From contig WIAH01000006.1 in NCBI GenBank assembly GCA_014055525.1, positions 70,104 through 134,103 of the forward strand: a DNA stretch of 64,000 nucleotides. The letters run 5' to 3'. Shown here piece by piece: positions 7,365-15,798 of this stretch. Below the pieces are notes generated by a model. The model saw only the letters and a list, made by a program, of their open reading frames with translations, was not told where the DNA came from and did no database searches. A program made the position numbers and the translations under genes. This stretch comes from Nitrospira sp. CR1.3. GTDB taxonomy: Bacteria > Nitrospirota > Nitrospiria > Nitrospirales > Nitrospiraceae. The first letter of the stretch is position 1. The number at the start of each line of letters is the position of its first letter.

Positions 7365-8836
7365 TTTTCCTGTTGAAGCGAACTGAAAAAGGCCTGCGCC
7401 TTGTGCAGTGTCTCTTCATATTCCTGGGCAGGATCCGAGTCCGCCACGATCCCGGCGCCGACCTGCAGATACCCTTTGCTGCCGGACAGCACCAGCGTGC
7501 GGATAATAATGTTGAGATCCATGTCTCCGTTCCAGCCGATGTAGCCGAACGAACCCGTGTATGGTCCACGGCGAACCGGCTCCAGTTCGTCGATAATCTC
7601 CATACAGCGGATCTTCGGGACGCCGGTGATCGTGCCGCCGGGGAAGACCGCCTTGATCAAATCAAACGGTGAGGCGTCGGACTGCAATCGGCCGCTGATA
7701 TTCGAGACGATATGACTGACGTGGGAGTACTGTTCGACCGTCATGAACTCGTCAACATGAACGGTGCTGTATTCACAGACCCGGCCCAGATCGTTTCGTT
7801 CTAGATCGACGAGCATCACGTGCTCCGCCCGTTCCTTTTGGCTGGCCAGCAATTCGTCGACGAGCCGGCGGTCGTCGGAAGGATTCTGACCGCGGGGTCT
7901 AGTCCCGGCGATGGGTCTGGTATCGGTCCGCCTGCCCTGCAGGCGCACGAGCCGTTCCGGTGAAGAACTGATCAACGAGAGATCATTGAAGCGCAAGAGT
8001 CCGGAGAAGGGAGAAGGGTTGACGGTGTGGAGTTGTCGATACAGCATCCGGTCATACCGAAGGCGATCAGCCTTGCTCTGATATCGATCGGGAATTTGGA
8101 AATTGAATCGATGGGAGAGATTCGCCTGGTAGATGTCTCCCGCGGCGATGTAGCGCTGGCATTGTTGCACTCGGTCGAGATAGGCTGCCCGGGTCTGTTC
8201 AGGAACGAAGGAAATGGCAGCGATCGGAGAATCGGCCGGTTCATCGGCCGGCGTTCCCGTGAGTTTGGCCTCGCATTCCGCGATTCTGTCCAGCCCCTCG
8301 CGGAGGAGTTTGTCCCGCTCTTCGGCGAGGAATCGTTTTATCGACGGACAAAAGATGATGTGAATCCGGTTGTTCCGGTGGTCGATCGCGGTCACGAGGT
8401 CAAATAGGGCGAATTGAAGATCGGGGATTGCAAGATCAGCCGACGCGATAGTCGGCAGCGCTTCCAGGCGTCGGACAAAATCGTAGCTGAAATAGCCGAC
8501 CGCACCGCCGAAAAAAGGAGGAAGCTCCTGATCCGGCTCGATGCAGGGACCGATGATCTCTCGTCTGAGTTCTTGAAAAGGATCCTGCCCGGACTCGCTG
8601 TCTCCGGTCGAGCGATGCGACAAGACCGTCGTGGGCCCGCTGCCGAGGTAGGAAAAGCGTGCATTGCCGGTTCCCGAATTCGCGCTATCAAGGAGGAATG
8701 AGGGCTGAGAAGCTGAGGCAATTCGTGCGTAGAGGTCCGACGCACTTGCTGTCCGGCGACCCTCTAGCGTGAGCTTGAGCGGCTGCGGAGGGCCGTTCAA
8801 GAAGGAAGAAGTTGAGGAATGAGACAGTCGGGTCAT
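7361..8836 (-). CDS. pabB: aminodeoxychorismate synthase component I (chorismate-binding)
   Basis: A chorismate-binding enzyme of the TrpE/PabB family that, with a glutamine amidotransferase, aminates chorismate. The C-terminal catalytic core shows PIAGTRPRG, the acidic LVDLERNDLGR segment, and PGGTITGVPKIRCMEIIDELEP. I chose the start MTRLSHSS; a longer frame reaches 8980 but its extra residues cover a palindrome and look non-coding. The following gene is a PabC-like enzyme, which favours PabB over TrpE. No pabA/trpG amidotransferase lies in the window. It is divergent from the ATP synthase cluster. Confidence 0.85.
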   Translation of the reverse strand: MTRLSHSSTSSFLNGPPQPLKLTLEGRRTASASDLYARIASASQPSFLLDSANSGTGNARFSYLGSGPTTVLSHRSTGDSESGQDPFQELRREIIGPCIEPDQELPPFFGGAVGYFSYDFVRRLEALPTIASADLAIPDLQFALFDLVTAIDHRNNRIHIIFCPSIKRFLAEERDKLLREGLDRIAECEAKLTGTPADEPADSPIAAISFVPEQTRAAYLDRVQQCQRYIAAGDIYQANLSHRFNFQIPDRYQSKADRLRYDRMLYRQLHTVNPSPFSGLLRFNDLSLISSSPERLVRLQGRRTDTRPIAGTRPRGQNPSDDRRLVDELLASQKERAEHVMLVDLERNDLGRVCEYSTVHVDEFMTVEQYSHVSHIVSNISGRLQSDASPFDLIKAVFPGGTITGVPKIRCMEIIDELEPVRRGPYTGSFGYIGWNGDMDLNIIIRTLVLSGSKGYLQVGAGIVADSDPAQEYEETLHKAQAFFSSLQQEN

Positions 8837-8927
8837 GGTGAGATCCACTGTCAATGCGGCTGCGACGCCCATCACTATACTCCATACTCCAGCCACTCGT
8901 CCTTTCACAGCGGCCTTCAGCTTGACA

Positions 8928-8952
8928 AATTCAAGGGTATTCTGCTTGAATT
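8928..8952. promoter_or_regulatory. palindrome between pabB and the atp genes
   Basis: AATTCAAG and CTTGAATT form perfect 8-bp inverted arms around a 9-bp centre (GGTATTCTG). A TTGACA hexamer begins 6 bp before the left arm. The site lies in the divergent region between pabB and atpZ and could be an operator or a hairpin. Confidence 0.4.
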
Positions 8953-9029
8953 GCCCGCCCGCCATCGGGAGAGTCCTCACTCAGGCAGCTGGTTGGGTAC
9001 TCGCCTCAGTGGGGTCAACCTAGGCGAAC

Positions 9030-9251
9030 ATGCCCCCTTCACAGGATCCGTTCTACGCGGGGCTCGGCCAGGCCGTTCGTATCGGAACGGAACTGCTCGC
9101 TGCGCTGATTGTCGGGGGGGGAATTGGGTGGGTCGTTGACACGTACCTCCTGGCGACCGGTCCCTGGGGTATGGTGAGTGGATTGATTCTCGGCTCAGTC
9201 GCCGGTGTCCGGAACGCCTATCGGTCGGCGCAGCGATGGCCGAAGTCATAA
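9030..9251 (+). CDS. atpZ: AtpZ/AtpI-like ATP synthase assembly protein
   Basis: A 73-residue membrane protein with two predicted helices (about 19-38 and 46-62) separated by a short loop, the pattern of the AtpZ 'ATPase gene 1' family (GGGIGWVVDTYL, GLILGSVAGVRNAYR). These proteins help assemble the c-ring, and some carry Ca or Mg. It is first in the Fo gene cluster, 30 bp before atpB. The ribosome-binding site is weak. Confidence 0.8.
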   Translation: MPPSQDPFYAGLGQAVRIGTELLAALIVGGGIGWVVDTYLLATGPWGMVSGLILGSVAGVRNAYRSAQRWPKS

Positions 9252-9281
9252 ACATCCTTATAGTAGAAGCCGAAAGGTTCC

Positions 9282-10031
9282 ATGGAAGACAGTCCGCTGC
9301 ATCCGTTTGAACTCCACAATTTTCTCTCGATCCATCTCGGCGGTTTGGACATCTCTCTTAACAAAGCCGTGATCATGATGTGGGTGGTCGTCGGGTTGGT
9401 CACCATCCTGATGATCAAGGCAGGATCGGCTCGCCAACTTATTCCGGGAAAGCTCCAAAGCCTGGGGGAAATACTCGTCGACTTCATCCGCGGGATCATT
9501 CTCGATACGATGGGAAAGGACGGCATGCGGTTTTTCCCGTTGATCGCCACGCTGTTTCTCTTCATCCTCTTCTGCAATTTAATCGGCCTCATTCCCGGGT
9601 CCTATACCGTGACGAGTCAAATCGTCGTGACAGCAGTCTTCGCCTGCGTCGTATACGGCATGAGCGTGGTGATGGGTTTTGTCCTTCACGGAGCCAAGTT
9701 TCTCGGGATTCTCGTCCCGCCCGGGACGCCGGGGTGGTTGTTACCGTTGATGGTGCCGATCGAATTGATCAGCCAATTAGCCAGACCGATTTCTCTTGCG
9801 GTCCGGTTGTTTGCGAACATGACGGCCGGCCACGTGATCCTCGGCGTGCTGTTTGGATTGGCTGTCAGCGGCGGCTTGTTGATCGGCTGGCTGCCCTTTG
9901 CTTTTACGATCGCGATGAACGGATTGGAAGTGGGTATCGCGTTTATTCAGGCCTATATTTTTACGGTACTGACTTGTGTCTACCTGGGAGACGCGTTCCA
10001 TTTGCACGGGAGTGAGGATCACGCGCACTGA
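9282..10031 (+). CDS. atpB: ATP synthase Fo subunit a
   Basis: A 249-residue polytopic membrane protein. It has the conserved helix with the essential arginine in RPISLAVRLFANMTAGHV and the C-terminal GLEVGIAFIQAYIFTVLTCVYL segment. Subunit a forms the two proton half-channels facing the c-ring. Length and order (Z-B-E-F) are typical. Confidence 0.97.
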   Translation: MEDSPLHPFELHNFLSIHLGGLDISLNKAVIMMWVVVGLVTILMIKAGSARQLIPGKLQSLGEILVDFIRGIILDTMGKDGMRFFPLIATLFLFILFCNLIGLIPGSYTVTSQIVVTAVFACVVYGMSVVMGFVLHGAKFLGILVPPGTPGWLLPLMVPIELISQLARPISLAVRLFANMTAGHVILGVLFGLAVSGGLLIGWLPFAFTIAMNGLEVGIAFIQAYIFTVLTCVYLGDAFHLHGSEDHAH

Positions 10032-10067
10032 CGCGTGTGACCACAGACAAGGGAGGAGTAAGCCGCA

Positions 10068-10298
10068 ATGGATTCAGCAGCTGCAGCATTGTTGGGGATG
10101 GGTCTCGCCGCGGCAGGATTTGCCGGAGCGGGCGTGGGCATCGGATATATCTTCGGAAAGATGATTGAGGCGGTAGCGCGTCAACCGGAAGCCGAGGGAC
10201 GTGTCGGAAAGTACATGTGGATCGGGTTTGCATTGGTCGAAGCTATTGCGCTGTATGGTCTCGTGATTGCCTTCATTATCATGGGTCTACGCAAGTAG
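10068..10298 (+). CDS. atpE: ATP synthase Fo subunit c
   Basis: A 76-residue hairpin of two membrane helices joined by the polar loop EAVARQPEAEGR. The second helix carries the ion-binding glutamate in GFALVEAIALYGLV, with no evident sodium-site signature, so proton coupling is likely. A GGGAGGAG ribosome-binding site precedes the start, as expected for a subunit made in about ten copies. Its stop codon is immediately entered by a palindromic repeat element. Confidence 0.97.
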   Translation: MDSAAAALLGMGLAAAGFAGAGVGIGYIFGKMIEAVARQPEAEGRVGKYMWIGFALVEAIALYGLVIAFIIMGLRK

Positions 10299-10418
10299 GA
10301 TGCTGAAAATGGCTTCCGACTTCGCTTTCGAGCGCGCGGCCTCTTCAAGGTACGAAAACAGTACGCTTCGGGGCCCTTTCGCTCTGCGGCCCTGTTGAAA
10401 AGCCATTTTGAGCATCCT
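10297..10418. repeat. 122-bp palindromic repeat element, copy 1 (between atpE and atpF)
   Basis: The terminal arms AGGATGCTGAAAATGGCT (left) and AGCCATTTTGAGCATCCT (right) are inverted copies that match at 17 of 18 positions. Inside are further self-complementary stretches, including GTACGAAAACAGTACG. On the opposite strand the core (GGCCGCAG, GAGCGAA, CGTAC-TGTT-CGTAC, TTGA) matches a second copy at 38006-38131. This is a non-coding, MITE- or REP-like dispersed element. When transcribed it would form a long hairpin between atpE and atpF. Confidence 0.75.
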
Positions 10419-10436
10419 CTAGGAAGAGGGGTTACT

Positions 10437-10943
10437 ATGCCGCAGTTCGAATCCCATTTTTTTTCCTCGCTCATTTTTTGGGAGGTCGTGTCCTTCGCGA
10501 TGCTCCTCTTCCTCCTCTATAAGTTCGCCTTCCCCGGCATTCTCGCGGTGTTGGAGGAGCGGGAGAAGAAAATCAAGGACAGTCTCGACCAGGCTGAGCG
10601 ACACCGGTCGGAGGCTGAACGGAAGCTGAAGGACTATGAGGCCAAGTTAAATGCCGCCTCCAAAGAGGCCGAAGGCATTCTCGCTGCGGCGAAAGAACGA
10701 GCCCAGCGGCTGCTCGAAGAAAACGAGCAACGTCTCACGGCGGAGGCCGAAAGGATCAAAGGCGACGCGACCCGTGAAATTGACCATGAACGCCGCAAGG
10801 CGATTCAAGAGATCCGTACGCAGACGACCGATATGGCACTGATGGTGGCTGAAAAGGTGGTGCAGCGCAGCTTGAATGATGCCGACCACCGCCGGCTGGC
10901 CGATGAAGCGCTGGATGCGCTCGCGAAATCTTCAGTGAAATGA
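10437..10943 (+). CDS. atpF: ATP synthase Fo subunit b
   Basis: From the ATG preceded by AGGAAGAGGGG the protein has 168 residues: one N-terminal membrane helix (about 10-30, FWEVVSFAMLLFLLYKF) and a long charged coiled coil with the usual DQAERHRSEAERKLKDYEAK pattern. It forms the peripheral stalk. A longer in-frame start at 10395 would read through the right arm of the repeat and is rejected. The cluster ends here: atpH, A, G, D and C are absent, and the next gene is convergent. Confidence 0.95.
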   Translation: MPQFESHFFSSLIFWEVVSFAMLLFLLYKFAFPGILAVLEEREKKIKDSLDQAERHRSEAERKLKDYEAKLNAASKEAEGILAAAKERAQRLLEENEQRLTAEAERIKGDATREIDHERRKAIQEIRTQTTDMALMVAEKVVQRSLNDADHRRLADEALDALAKSSVK

Positions 10944-10960
10944 ACCGAGTCAGGGGCGAA

Positions 10961-11770
10961 TCAGTTTAGGCTGAGCCCGCCCGGTCGATATCCTTCCACA
11001 TCCACGCAGACGAACCGGAACCCGGCTTCGCGCAAGCGGGCGCCGATCCGCGCGCGAAGATCCGCCTCGAGGAGTTTCGAAAACTCGTCGGCTCCGACCT
11101 CGATCCTCGCAACATCGCCATGATCCCTCACGCGGACCTGATGGAACCCTTCCGTATGAAGAATCGCTTCGGCCTGTTCGACACGCCGGAGCTTTTCGAC
11201 CGTAATCGGGAGACCCCGGGGAATTCTTGAGGAGAGGCAGGCCGCCGCAGGCTTATCCCACGTGGAGAGCCCCAGACTCCTGGCCAGGAGCCGGACGTCG
11301 GATTTTGAGAGTTCCGCCTCGACAAGGGGGCTGCGGACGTGCCATTGGCGCGCGGCCGTGATGCCGGGACGGTCGTCGCCGAGATCGTCGAGATTCGTTC
11401 CGTCCGCGACCCACCGTGAAGCCCGAGGTTGTCTCAGGCTCTCCAATAATTGATACAGGTCGGTCTTGCAATGAAAACAGCGCCCCGCATCGTTCTGCGT
11501 AAAGGCGGAAATGGCCAGCTGATCGGTGTATACGATTTCATGGCGGGCGCCGATTTCCCGTGCGACCCGCTGGGCGGTTTCGAGTTCGATTGCGGCAAAC
11601 GTCGGAGATACGGCGGTCACGCCCAGCGCGTGACCGCCCAATTCATCACGCGCCACTTTCAAGACGAGCGTGCTGTCGACTCCTCCGGAGAAGGCGACGA
11701 GAACGGATTGCATGTCCGCGATGACGCGGCGGAGGCGATCGAGTTTATTGGTAAGGAGCTCCGCGGTCAT
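10961..11770 (-). CDS. larE: ATP-dependent sacrificial sulfur transferase LarE
   Basis: A PP-loop ATP pyrophosphatase with SGGVDST at about 28-34 and the PAAACLSSR motif that places C178 where LarE from Lactobacillus has its sulfur-donating Cys176. A CFHC pair is also present near 98-101. LarE adenylates and thiolates the pyridinium cofactor precursor for the nickel-pincer nucleotide used by LarA-type racemases. No larA, larB or larC lies in the window, so the client enzyme is unknown. It converges with atpF. Confidence 0.85.
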   Translation of the reverse strand: MTAELLTNKLDRLRRVIADMQSVLVAFSGGVDSTLVLKVARDELGGHALGVTAVSPTFAAIELETAQRVAREIGARHEIVYTDQLAISAFTQNDAGRCFHCKTDLYQLLESLRQPRASRWVADGTNLDDLGDDRPGITAARQWHVRSPLVEAELSKSDVRLLARSLGLSTWDKPAAACLSSRIPRGLPITVEKLRRVEQAEAILHTEGFHQVRVRDHGDVARIEVGADEFSKLLEADLRARIGARLREAGFRFVCVDVEGYRPGGLSLN

Positions 11771-11799
11771 GAGCCCTCAGAGGACCATCGGCCGTTCGG

Positions 11800-13170
11800 T
11801 CAATGCTTGACCTTGGACTTGGCGAGATTGCCTACGACGACCAGCGCGTACCGTTGCGGGTCCACATACTGTTTGGCCACGCGCTGCACGTCTTCTTTGG
11901 TCACCCGCTCGATCCATTTCGGATACTGCGAGAAGTACTCGAAGCCCAGTCCGTAAAATTCCACCTGAGCCAACACCTGCGCCAGTTTGGCCGTCGAATC
12001 CAGACGCAAGGGGAAGCTGCCCATCAGAAACGATTTGGCTTCGGCCAGCTCCTGGTCGGAAACGGGATTCTCTCGGATACTCTTCAACTCGGCGAGTACG
12101 CCGGTGATCGCCTGATTGGTGGTCTCGCTTCGTGTTTGCAGATTGATCCAGAAGGAGCCCGGCATGAGCCGCGCGTCGAAGTGGCTCATGATGCCGTAGG
12201 CCAGACCCTGCTTGTCCCGGATCGATTCCATCAAACGCGAGGAAAATCCGCCCGCGCCCAGGATGTAGTTCATCACGGTCACGGCGTAGAAATCGGGATT
12301 CGTCCGGCTGATTCCGCCGTGGCCCAGCACGATGCTCGATTGGGTAAGATCCTTCTCGATCAGCTGGACGGCCTTTTTCTCGATCGGAGTCGGCTTTTTC
12401 GCATTGCGCACCGGGATCGCCGCTTTTTTCCAAGACCCGAAATGGGTCTGCACGAGTCCCGTAGCTTGCTCAGCCGTAACGTCTCCGACGACCGTGAGAA
12501 TAACCTGCCCTGGGACATACTCCTTCGAATAAAAATTCGACACATCGGCCGGCGTAATCTTGCCGAGGCTTTCTTCCGTCCCCTGGAGCGGCCAGCGGTA
12601 AGGATGGCCGTGAAAGACCAGCTGATTGAATGCTTTCATCGCGACATGGCCGGGGTCGTCATTATCGCTGGCCATCTCTCCGAGGATCTGGGTGCGGATG
12701 CGGTCGAACTCCTGTTTGTGGAAGGCGGGATGCTGAAGAATATCGGCAAGCAGGATGAATCCCAAATCGGCGTCTTTTTTCAACATCCGAGCGGAGGCGG
12801 TGGTGAAATCCTCCGAAGCCTTCACTTCCAGCGAGCCGCCGACAAAGTCGATCTGCTCGGCCAGTTGTTTCGACGTACGGGTTGTGGTGCCCTCATCGAG
12901 AAGGCTGGCCACGAGATTGGCCAGGCCGGCCTTGTCCGGCGGATCCTGCGCGGATCCGGTTTTAATCAGGGCATGGATTTCGACAATCGGCAAAAAATGC
13001 TGTTCGAGCACTAGGACGGTCATTCCGTTGGCGGTGACGAACTTGGTCGGAACGATTTCTGTCGCGGATGAGGGCGAGGCGGGTACGCCGACGGCGCAAC
13101 ACCACAGGGCCACGATTGGGAACAGGGTCTGTGAGGAGCGACGCCATATCGGCGCCCTGTTCGAGAACAT
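11800..13170 (-). CDS. M16 family peptidase-like protein, non-catalytic subunit
   Basis: A 456-residue exported protein with a signal peptide (FPIVALWCCAVGVPASPSSA, about 17-36) and two M16 domains. The position of the zinc motif reads LANLVASLLDEGT, so the HxxEH signature is lost, while the C-terminal domain has the usual GGFSSRLMESIRDKQGLAYG. M16 enzymes often work as one active and one inactive subunit. The gene directly before it encodes the active partner, and the stop and start codons overlap by 1 nt, which supports a heterodimer. Confidence 0.88.
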   Translation of the reverse strand: MFSNRAPIWRRSSQTLFPIVALWCCAVGVPASPSSATEIVPTKFVTANGMTVLVLEQHFLPIVEIHALIKTGSAQDPPDKAGLANLVASLLDEGTTTRTSKQLAEQIDFVGGSLEVKASEDFTTASARMLKKDADLGFILLADILQHPAFHKQEFDRIRTQILGEMASDNDDPGHVAMKAFNQLVFHGHPYRWPLQGTEESLGKITPADVSNFYSKEYVPGQVILTVVGDVTAEQATGLVQTHFGSWKKAAIPVRNAKKPTPIEKKAVQLIEKDLTQSSIVLGHGGISRTNPDFYAVTVMNYILGAGGFSSRLMESIRDKQGLAYGIMSHFDARLMPGSFWINLQTRSETTNQAITGVLAELKSIRENPVSDQELAEAKSFLMGSFPLRLDSTAKLAQVLAQVEFYGLGFEYFSQYPKWIERVTKEDVQRVAKQYVDPQRYALVVVGNLAKSKVKH

Positions 13171-14567
13171 CAGGACTTCCCCTGCTGCGCCGCCGGCACC
13201 GGCTCCGGTTGCTTGGAAGGTACGGGGATCAAGGTGCCGACTGTGCGCGTGTCCTCGATCAAGTATTGCCGCGCGACCCGCTGGACGTCCTTGGCGGTAA
13301 CGGCACGAATGCGATCGAGGAACTGGTCGACTTTTCGCCAGCCTGCGCCGACCGACTCGGCCTGACCAAGTAACATGGCGTGGCGGAAGTTGGAGTCCTG
13401 TTCGAAGACCCGAGCCGCCTCGACCTGGTTCTTGGCCCGTTGCAGTTCCTGCTCGGTCGGGGGGTCGTTCTGAAGACGTCGGATTTCCTTGTGCAGCGCC
13501 TCCTCGACCTGTTCGACTTTCTGCCCCGGACTGACGAGCGCATAAAAGTAAAACAACCCCGGATCGGTCTGCATCAAGCCGTATTCGGCTCCGACGGCGA
13601 TCGACAACTTCTGGTCGTACACGAGACTTTGGTAGAGACGGGAACTCTTACCGTGAGAAAGAATCGATTCCAGGACATCCAAGGCGTACGAATCCTCGCT
13701 GCTGAAATTCGGCACTCGAAAGCCCATCATGACGAAGGGGACCTGCGCGTCTCGCTTGAGCAGAAAACGGCGCTCACCCTTCTGTTCTCCTTCCATTGTG
13801 GCAACCGGCTTGGGTTCTGGCCCGCGGGGAATGGGCTCGAAGAGCTGTTTGATCGTCGGAAGCAGGTTGTCCGCCTTCACATCGCCTACGACGAGCAGGG
13901 TCGCGTTGTTCGGAGAGTAATAAGTGTCGTAGTGTCGCTGGAGATCGTCGAGCGTCATCGCATCGAGATCGCCGAACCAGCCGATGACCGGCCAATGATA
14001 CGGATGGCTCATATAGGCCTGCGCGAACAGCGCTTCGACGAGCGCACCCTGCGGGTCATCTTCGCTGCGAAGCCGCCGCTCTTCCTTGACGACTTCGCGC
14101 TCCGTCTTCAATTCGTTCAGCTCCAGGATGAGACCCTGCATGCGGTCGGCTTCCAGCTCGAGCGCGAGGTCGACGCGGTCGGCCGCGAGGTTTTCAAAAT
14201 AGGCCGTAAAGTCCTGGCTGGTAAAGGCGTTGTCCATTCCGCCGTTCTTCCGAATAAGGCGCGAGAAGGACCCCTTGGGGTATTTGTTTGTGCCCTTGAA
14301 CATCATGTGCTCAAGCATGTGAGAGAGCCCTGCTCGCCCCATGAGTTCGTTGCGCGAGCCGACCTTGTACCAGACCTGCACCGTGGCAACCGGGGCTTTG
14401 GGAACCTCGATGATCAGCACTTTCATTCCGTTGGAAAGCATGTATTCAGATGGATCAGAAGCCAGAGCCGGTTGGGCGGAACTGAAAAGCAGGAGGCCTG
14501 CGAAAGAGAACCACGCTGGAATGTGCCGGGACAGTTGGACGATCATGATTGGCGGCGAGAAACGCAA
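13170..14567 (-). CDS. M16 family zinc metallopeptidase, catalytic subunit
   Basis: A 465-residue secreted peptidase. The zinc site is intact as H83-M-L-E86-H87 (LSHMLEHMMFKGT) with the downstream third-ligand region ELNELKTEREVVKEERR. A signal peptide covers about 16-36; the start could also be the internal ATG at residue 8. It is paired with the inactive M16 subunit encoded immediately downstream. Likely role: degradation of peptides or damaged proteins in the periplasm. Confidence 0.9.
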   Translation of the reverse strand: MRFSPPIMIVQLSRHIPAWFSFAGLLLFSSAQPALASDPSEYMLSNGMKVLIIEVPKAPVATVQVWYKVGSRNELMGRAGLSHMLEHMMFKGTNKYPKGSFSRLIRKNGGMDNAFTSQDFTAYFENLAADRVDLALELEADRMQGLILELNELKTEREVVKEERRLRSEDDPQGALVEALFAQAYMSHPYHWPVIGWFGDLDAMTLDDLQRHYDTYYSPNNATLLVVGDVKADNLLPTIKQLFEPIPRGPEPKPVATMEGEQKGERRFLLKRDAQVPFVMMGFRVPNFSSEDSYALDVLESILSHGKSSRLYQSLVYDQKLSIAVGAEYGLMQTDPGLFYFYALVSPGQKVEQVEEALHKEIRRLQNDPPTEQELQRAKNQVEAARVFEQDSNFRHAMLLGQAESVGAGWRKVDQFLDRIRAVTAKDVQRVARQYLIEDTRTVGTLIPVPSKQPEPVPAAQQGKS

Positions 14568-14576
14568 CTCTGCATG

Positions 14577-15671
14577 CTAACAACGGGATTCAATTTGTGT
14601 CAAGGCGCGTTCGGTGAGCGCAGGCGGGATATTGCCGAGTTGTCCGCAGGCGCCGAGCACATCGCGCCCGCGGCTCTTTCGAATGAAGACTTCTGAGCCT
14701 CCCTGTTTCAATAACGATTGAAACGCCAGGACTGCGTGGTCGGGCGGCCGGCGGTAGACACTCCCCGGAAATTCATTGAACGGGATCAAGTTGACCTTGC
14801 ATCTCAGCCCGCGGATCAGCTTCGTCAGTCTCCTGGCGTCTTCAACGTGATCGTTGACGCCGGCCAACAGTACGTACTCGAAGGTCAGACGGCGCGATGG
14901 CGGCAAGGGATAGCGGCGACAAGCGGTCAACAGAGATCTCAGGGACGCAATGCCGTTGGCTGCCGGCATCAAGTGAGCCCGTTGGGCTTCCGTTGTGGCA
15001 TTCAAGGATATCGCAAGGTTGACTCCAAGCGGCGCAACGTCTTTGAGGCGAGAAGCCAGGCCGGCGGTGGAGACCGTGATGCGCCTCGGAGACCAACCGA
15101 GACCCCAGGTTCTGTTTGTTAGCCGTGTGACTGCGTCCGACAAACTGTCGAAATTGGCCAATGGCTCTCCCATGCCCATAAAGACCAGATTCGTGATTCG
15201 TTCGCCTGCGGCAAGTCGATCCTGCGCCGTGAGGACCTGTTCGACGATTTCATTCGGTTTCAAGTTGCGCCTCAGCCCCATCGTTCCCGTCAGGCAGAAG
15301 CCACAATCCAAGGTGCAGCCGACTTGAGTAGAGACGCAGAGGGTCAGTCGATCCTCATCGGGGATCAGCACGGTTTCGACCGCGAGTCCGTCGTCAAGCG
15401 TCAGGACCAATTTTCTGGTGCCGTCGGCAGAACGGTACAAGTCACAAGCCAGGGCTCGACGGATTGTCGCCGCCGCTGTGAGCAGGTTCCGATCCTTCCG
15501 GCTGAGATCCGTCATCTCGTTCATGGTTCTGGCGCGCCGTTGGTAGAGCCAGCGGAGAATCTGCCCGGCCCGGTAAGAGGGCCAGCCCAACCGTCGGACG
15601 AGCCGAACCATACCTGTCTCGTTAAGAGAGAGGAGGTTGGTGTGGGCCGGTGAGGCAGATTCGCAACGCAT
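14577..15671 (-). CDS. rlmN: dual-specificity RNA methyltransferase RlmN
   Basis: A radical SAM enzyme that methylates C2 of A2503 in 23S rRNA and A37 in some tRNAs. The [4Fe-4S] ligands are C119, C123 and C126 (CTLDCGFC), preceded by TLCVSTQVG. The GMGEPLANFD motif and the C-terminal INLIPFNEFPGS segment are typical, and a conserved cysteine follows near the C-terminus (DVLGACGQL). The length of 364 is normal. It lies 9 bp beyond the M16 pair on the same strand and diverges from the Slt70-like gene. Confidence 0.95.
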   Translation of the reverse strand: MRCESASPAHTNLLSLNETGMVRLVRRLGWPSYRAGQILRWLYQRRARTMNEMTDLSRKDRNLLTAAATIRRALACDLYRSADGTRKLVLTLDDGLAVETVLIPDEDRLTLCVSTQVGCTLDCGFCLTGTMGLRRNLKPNEIVEQVLTAQDRLAAGERITNLVFMGMGEPLANFDSLSDAVTRLTNRTWGLGWSPRRITVSTAGLASRLKDVAPLGVNLAISLNATTEAQRAHLMPAANGIASLRSLLTACRRYPLPPSRRLTFEYVLLAGVNDHVEDARRLTKLIRGLRCKVNLIPFNEFPGSVYRRPPDHAVLAFQSLLKQGGSEVFIRKSRGRDVLGACGQLGNIPPALTERALTQIESRC

Positions 15672-15798
15672 TGGGGCAGACTACCATAGCCCGAAAAACC
15701 GGAACAAGGTAAGCGTCCAAGCAAAACGACGCTCCTCCTGCTGGCAAGAGAGGAAGGACGCTGATATATATTGAGCAGACACTATCAAGGAGACCAAG

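Noticed and set aside
11803-13014. 403-codon plus-strand frame opposite an M16 gene
   Set aside because: High GC gives long antisense frames; the M16 protein has a signal peptide and domain motifs, this one has none.
13380-14696. 438-codon plus-strand frame opposite the second M16 gene
   Set aside because: Same reason; it also runs into rlmN without its own ribosome-binding site.
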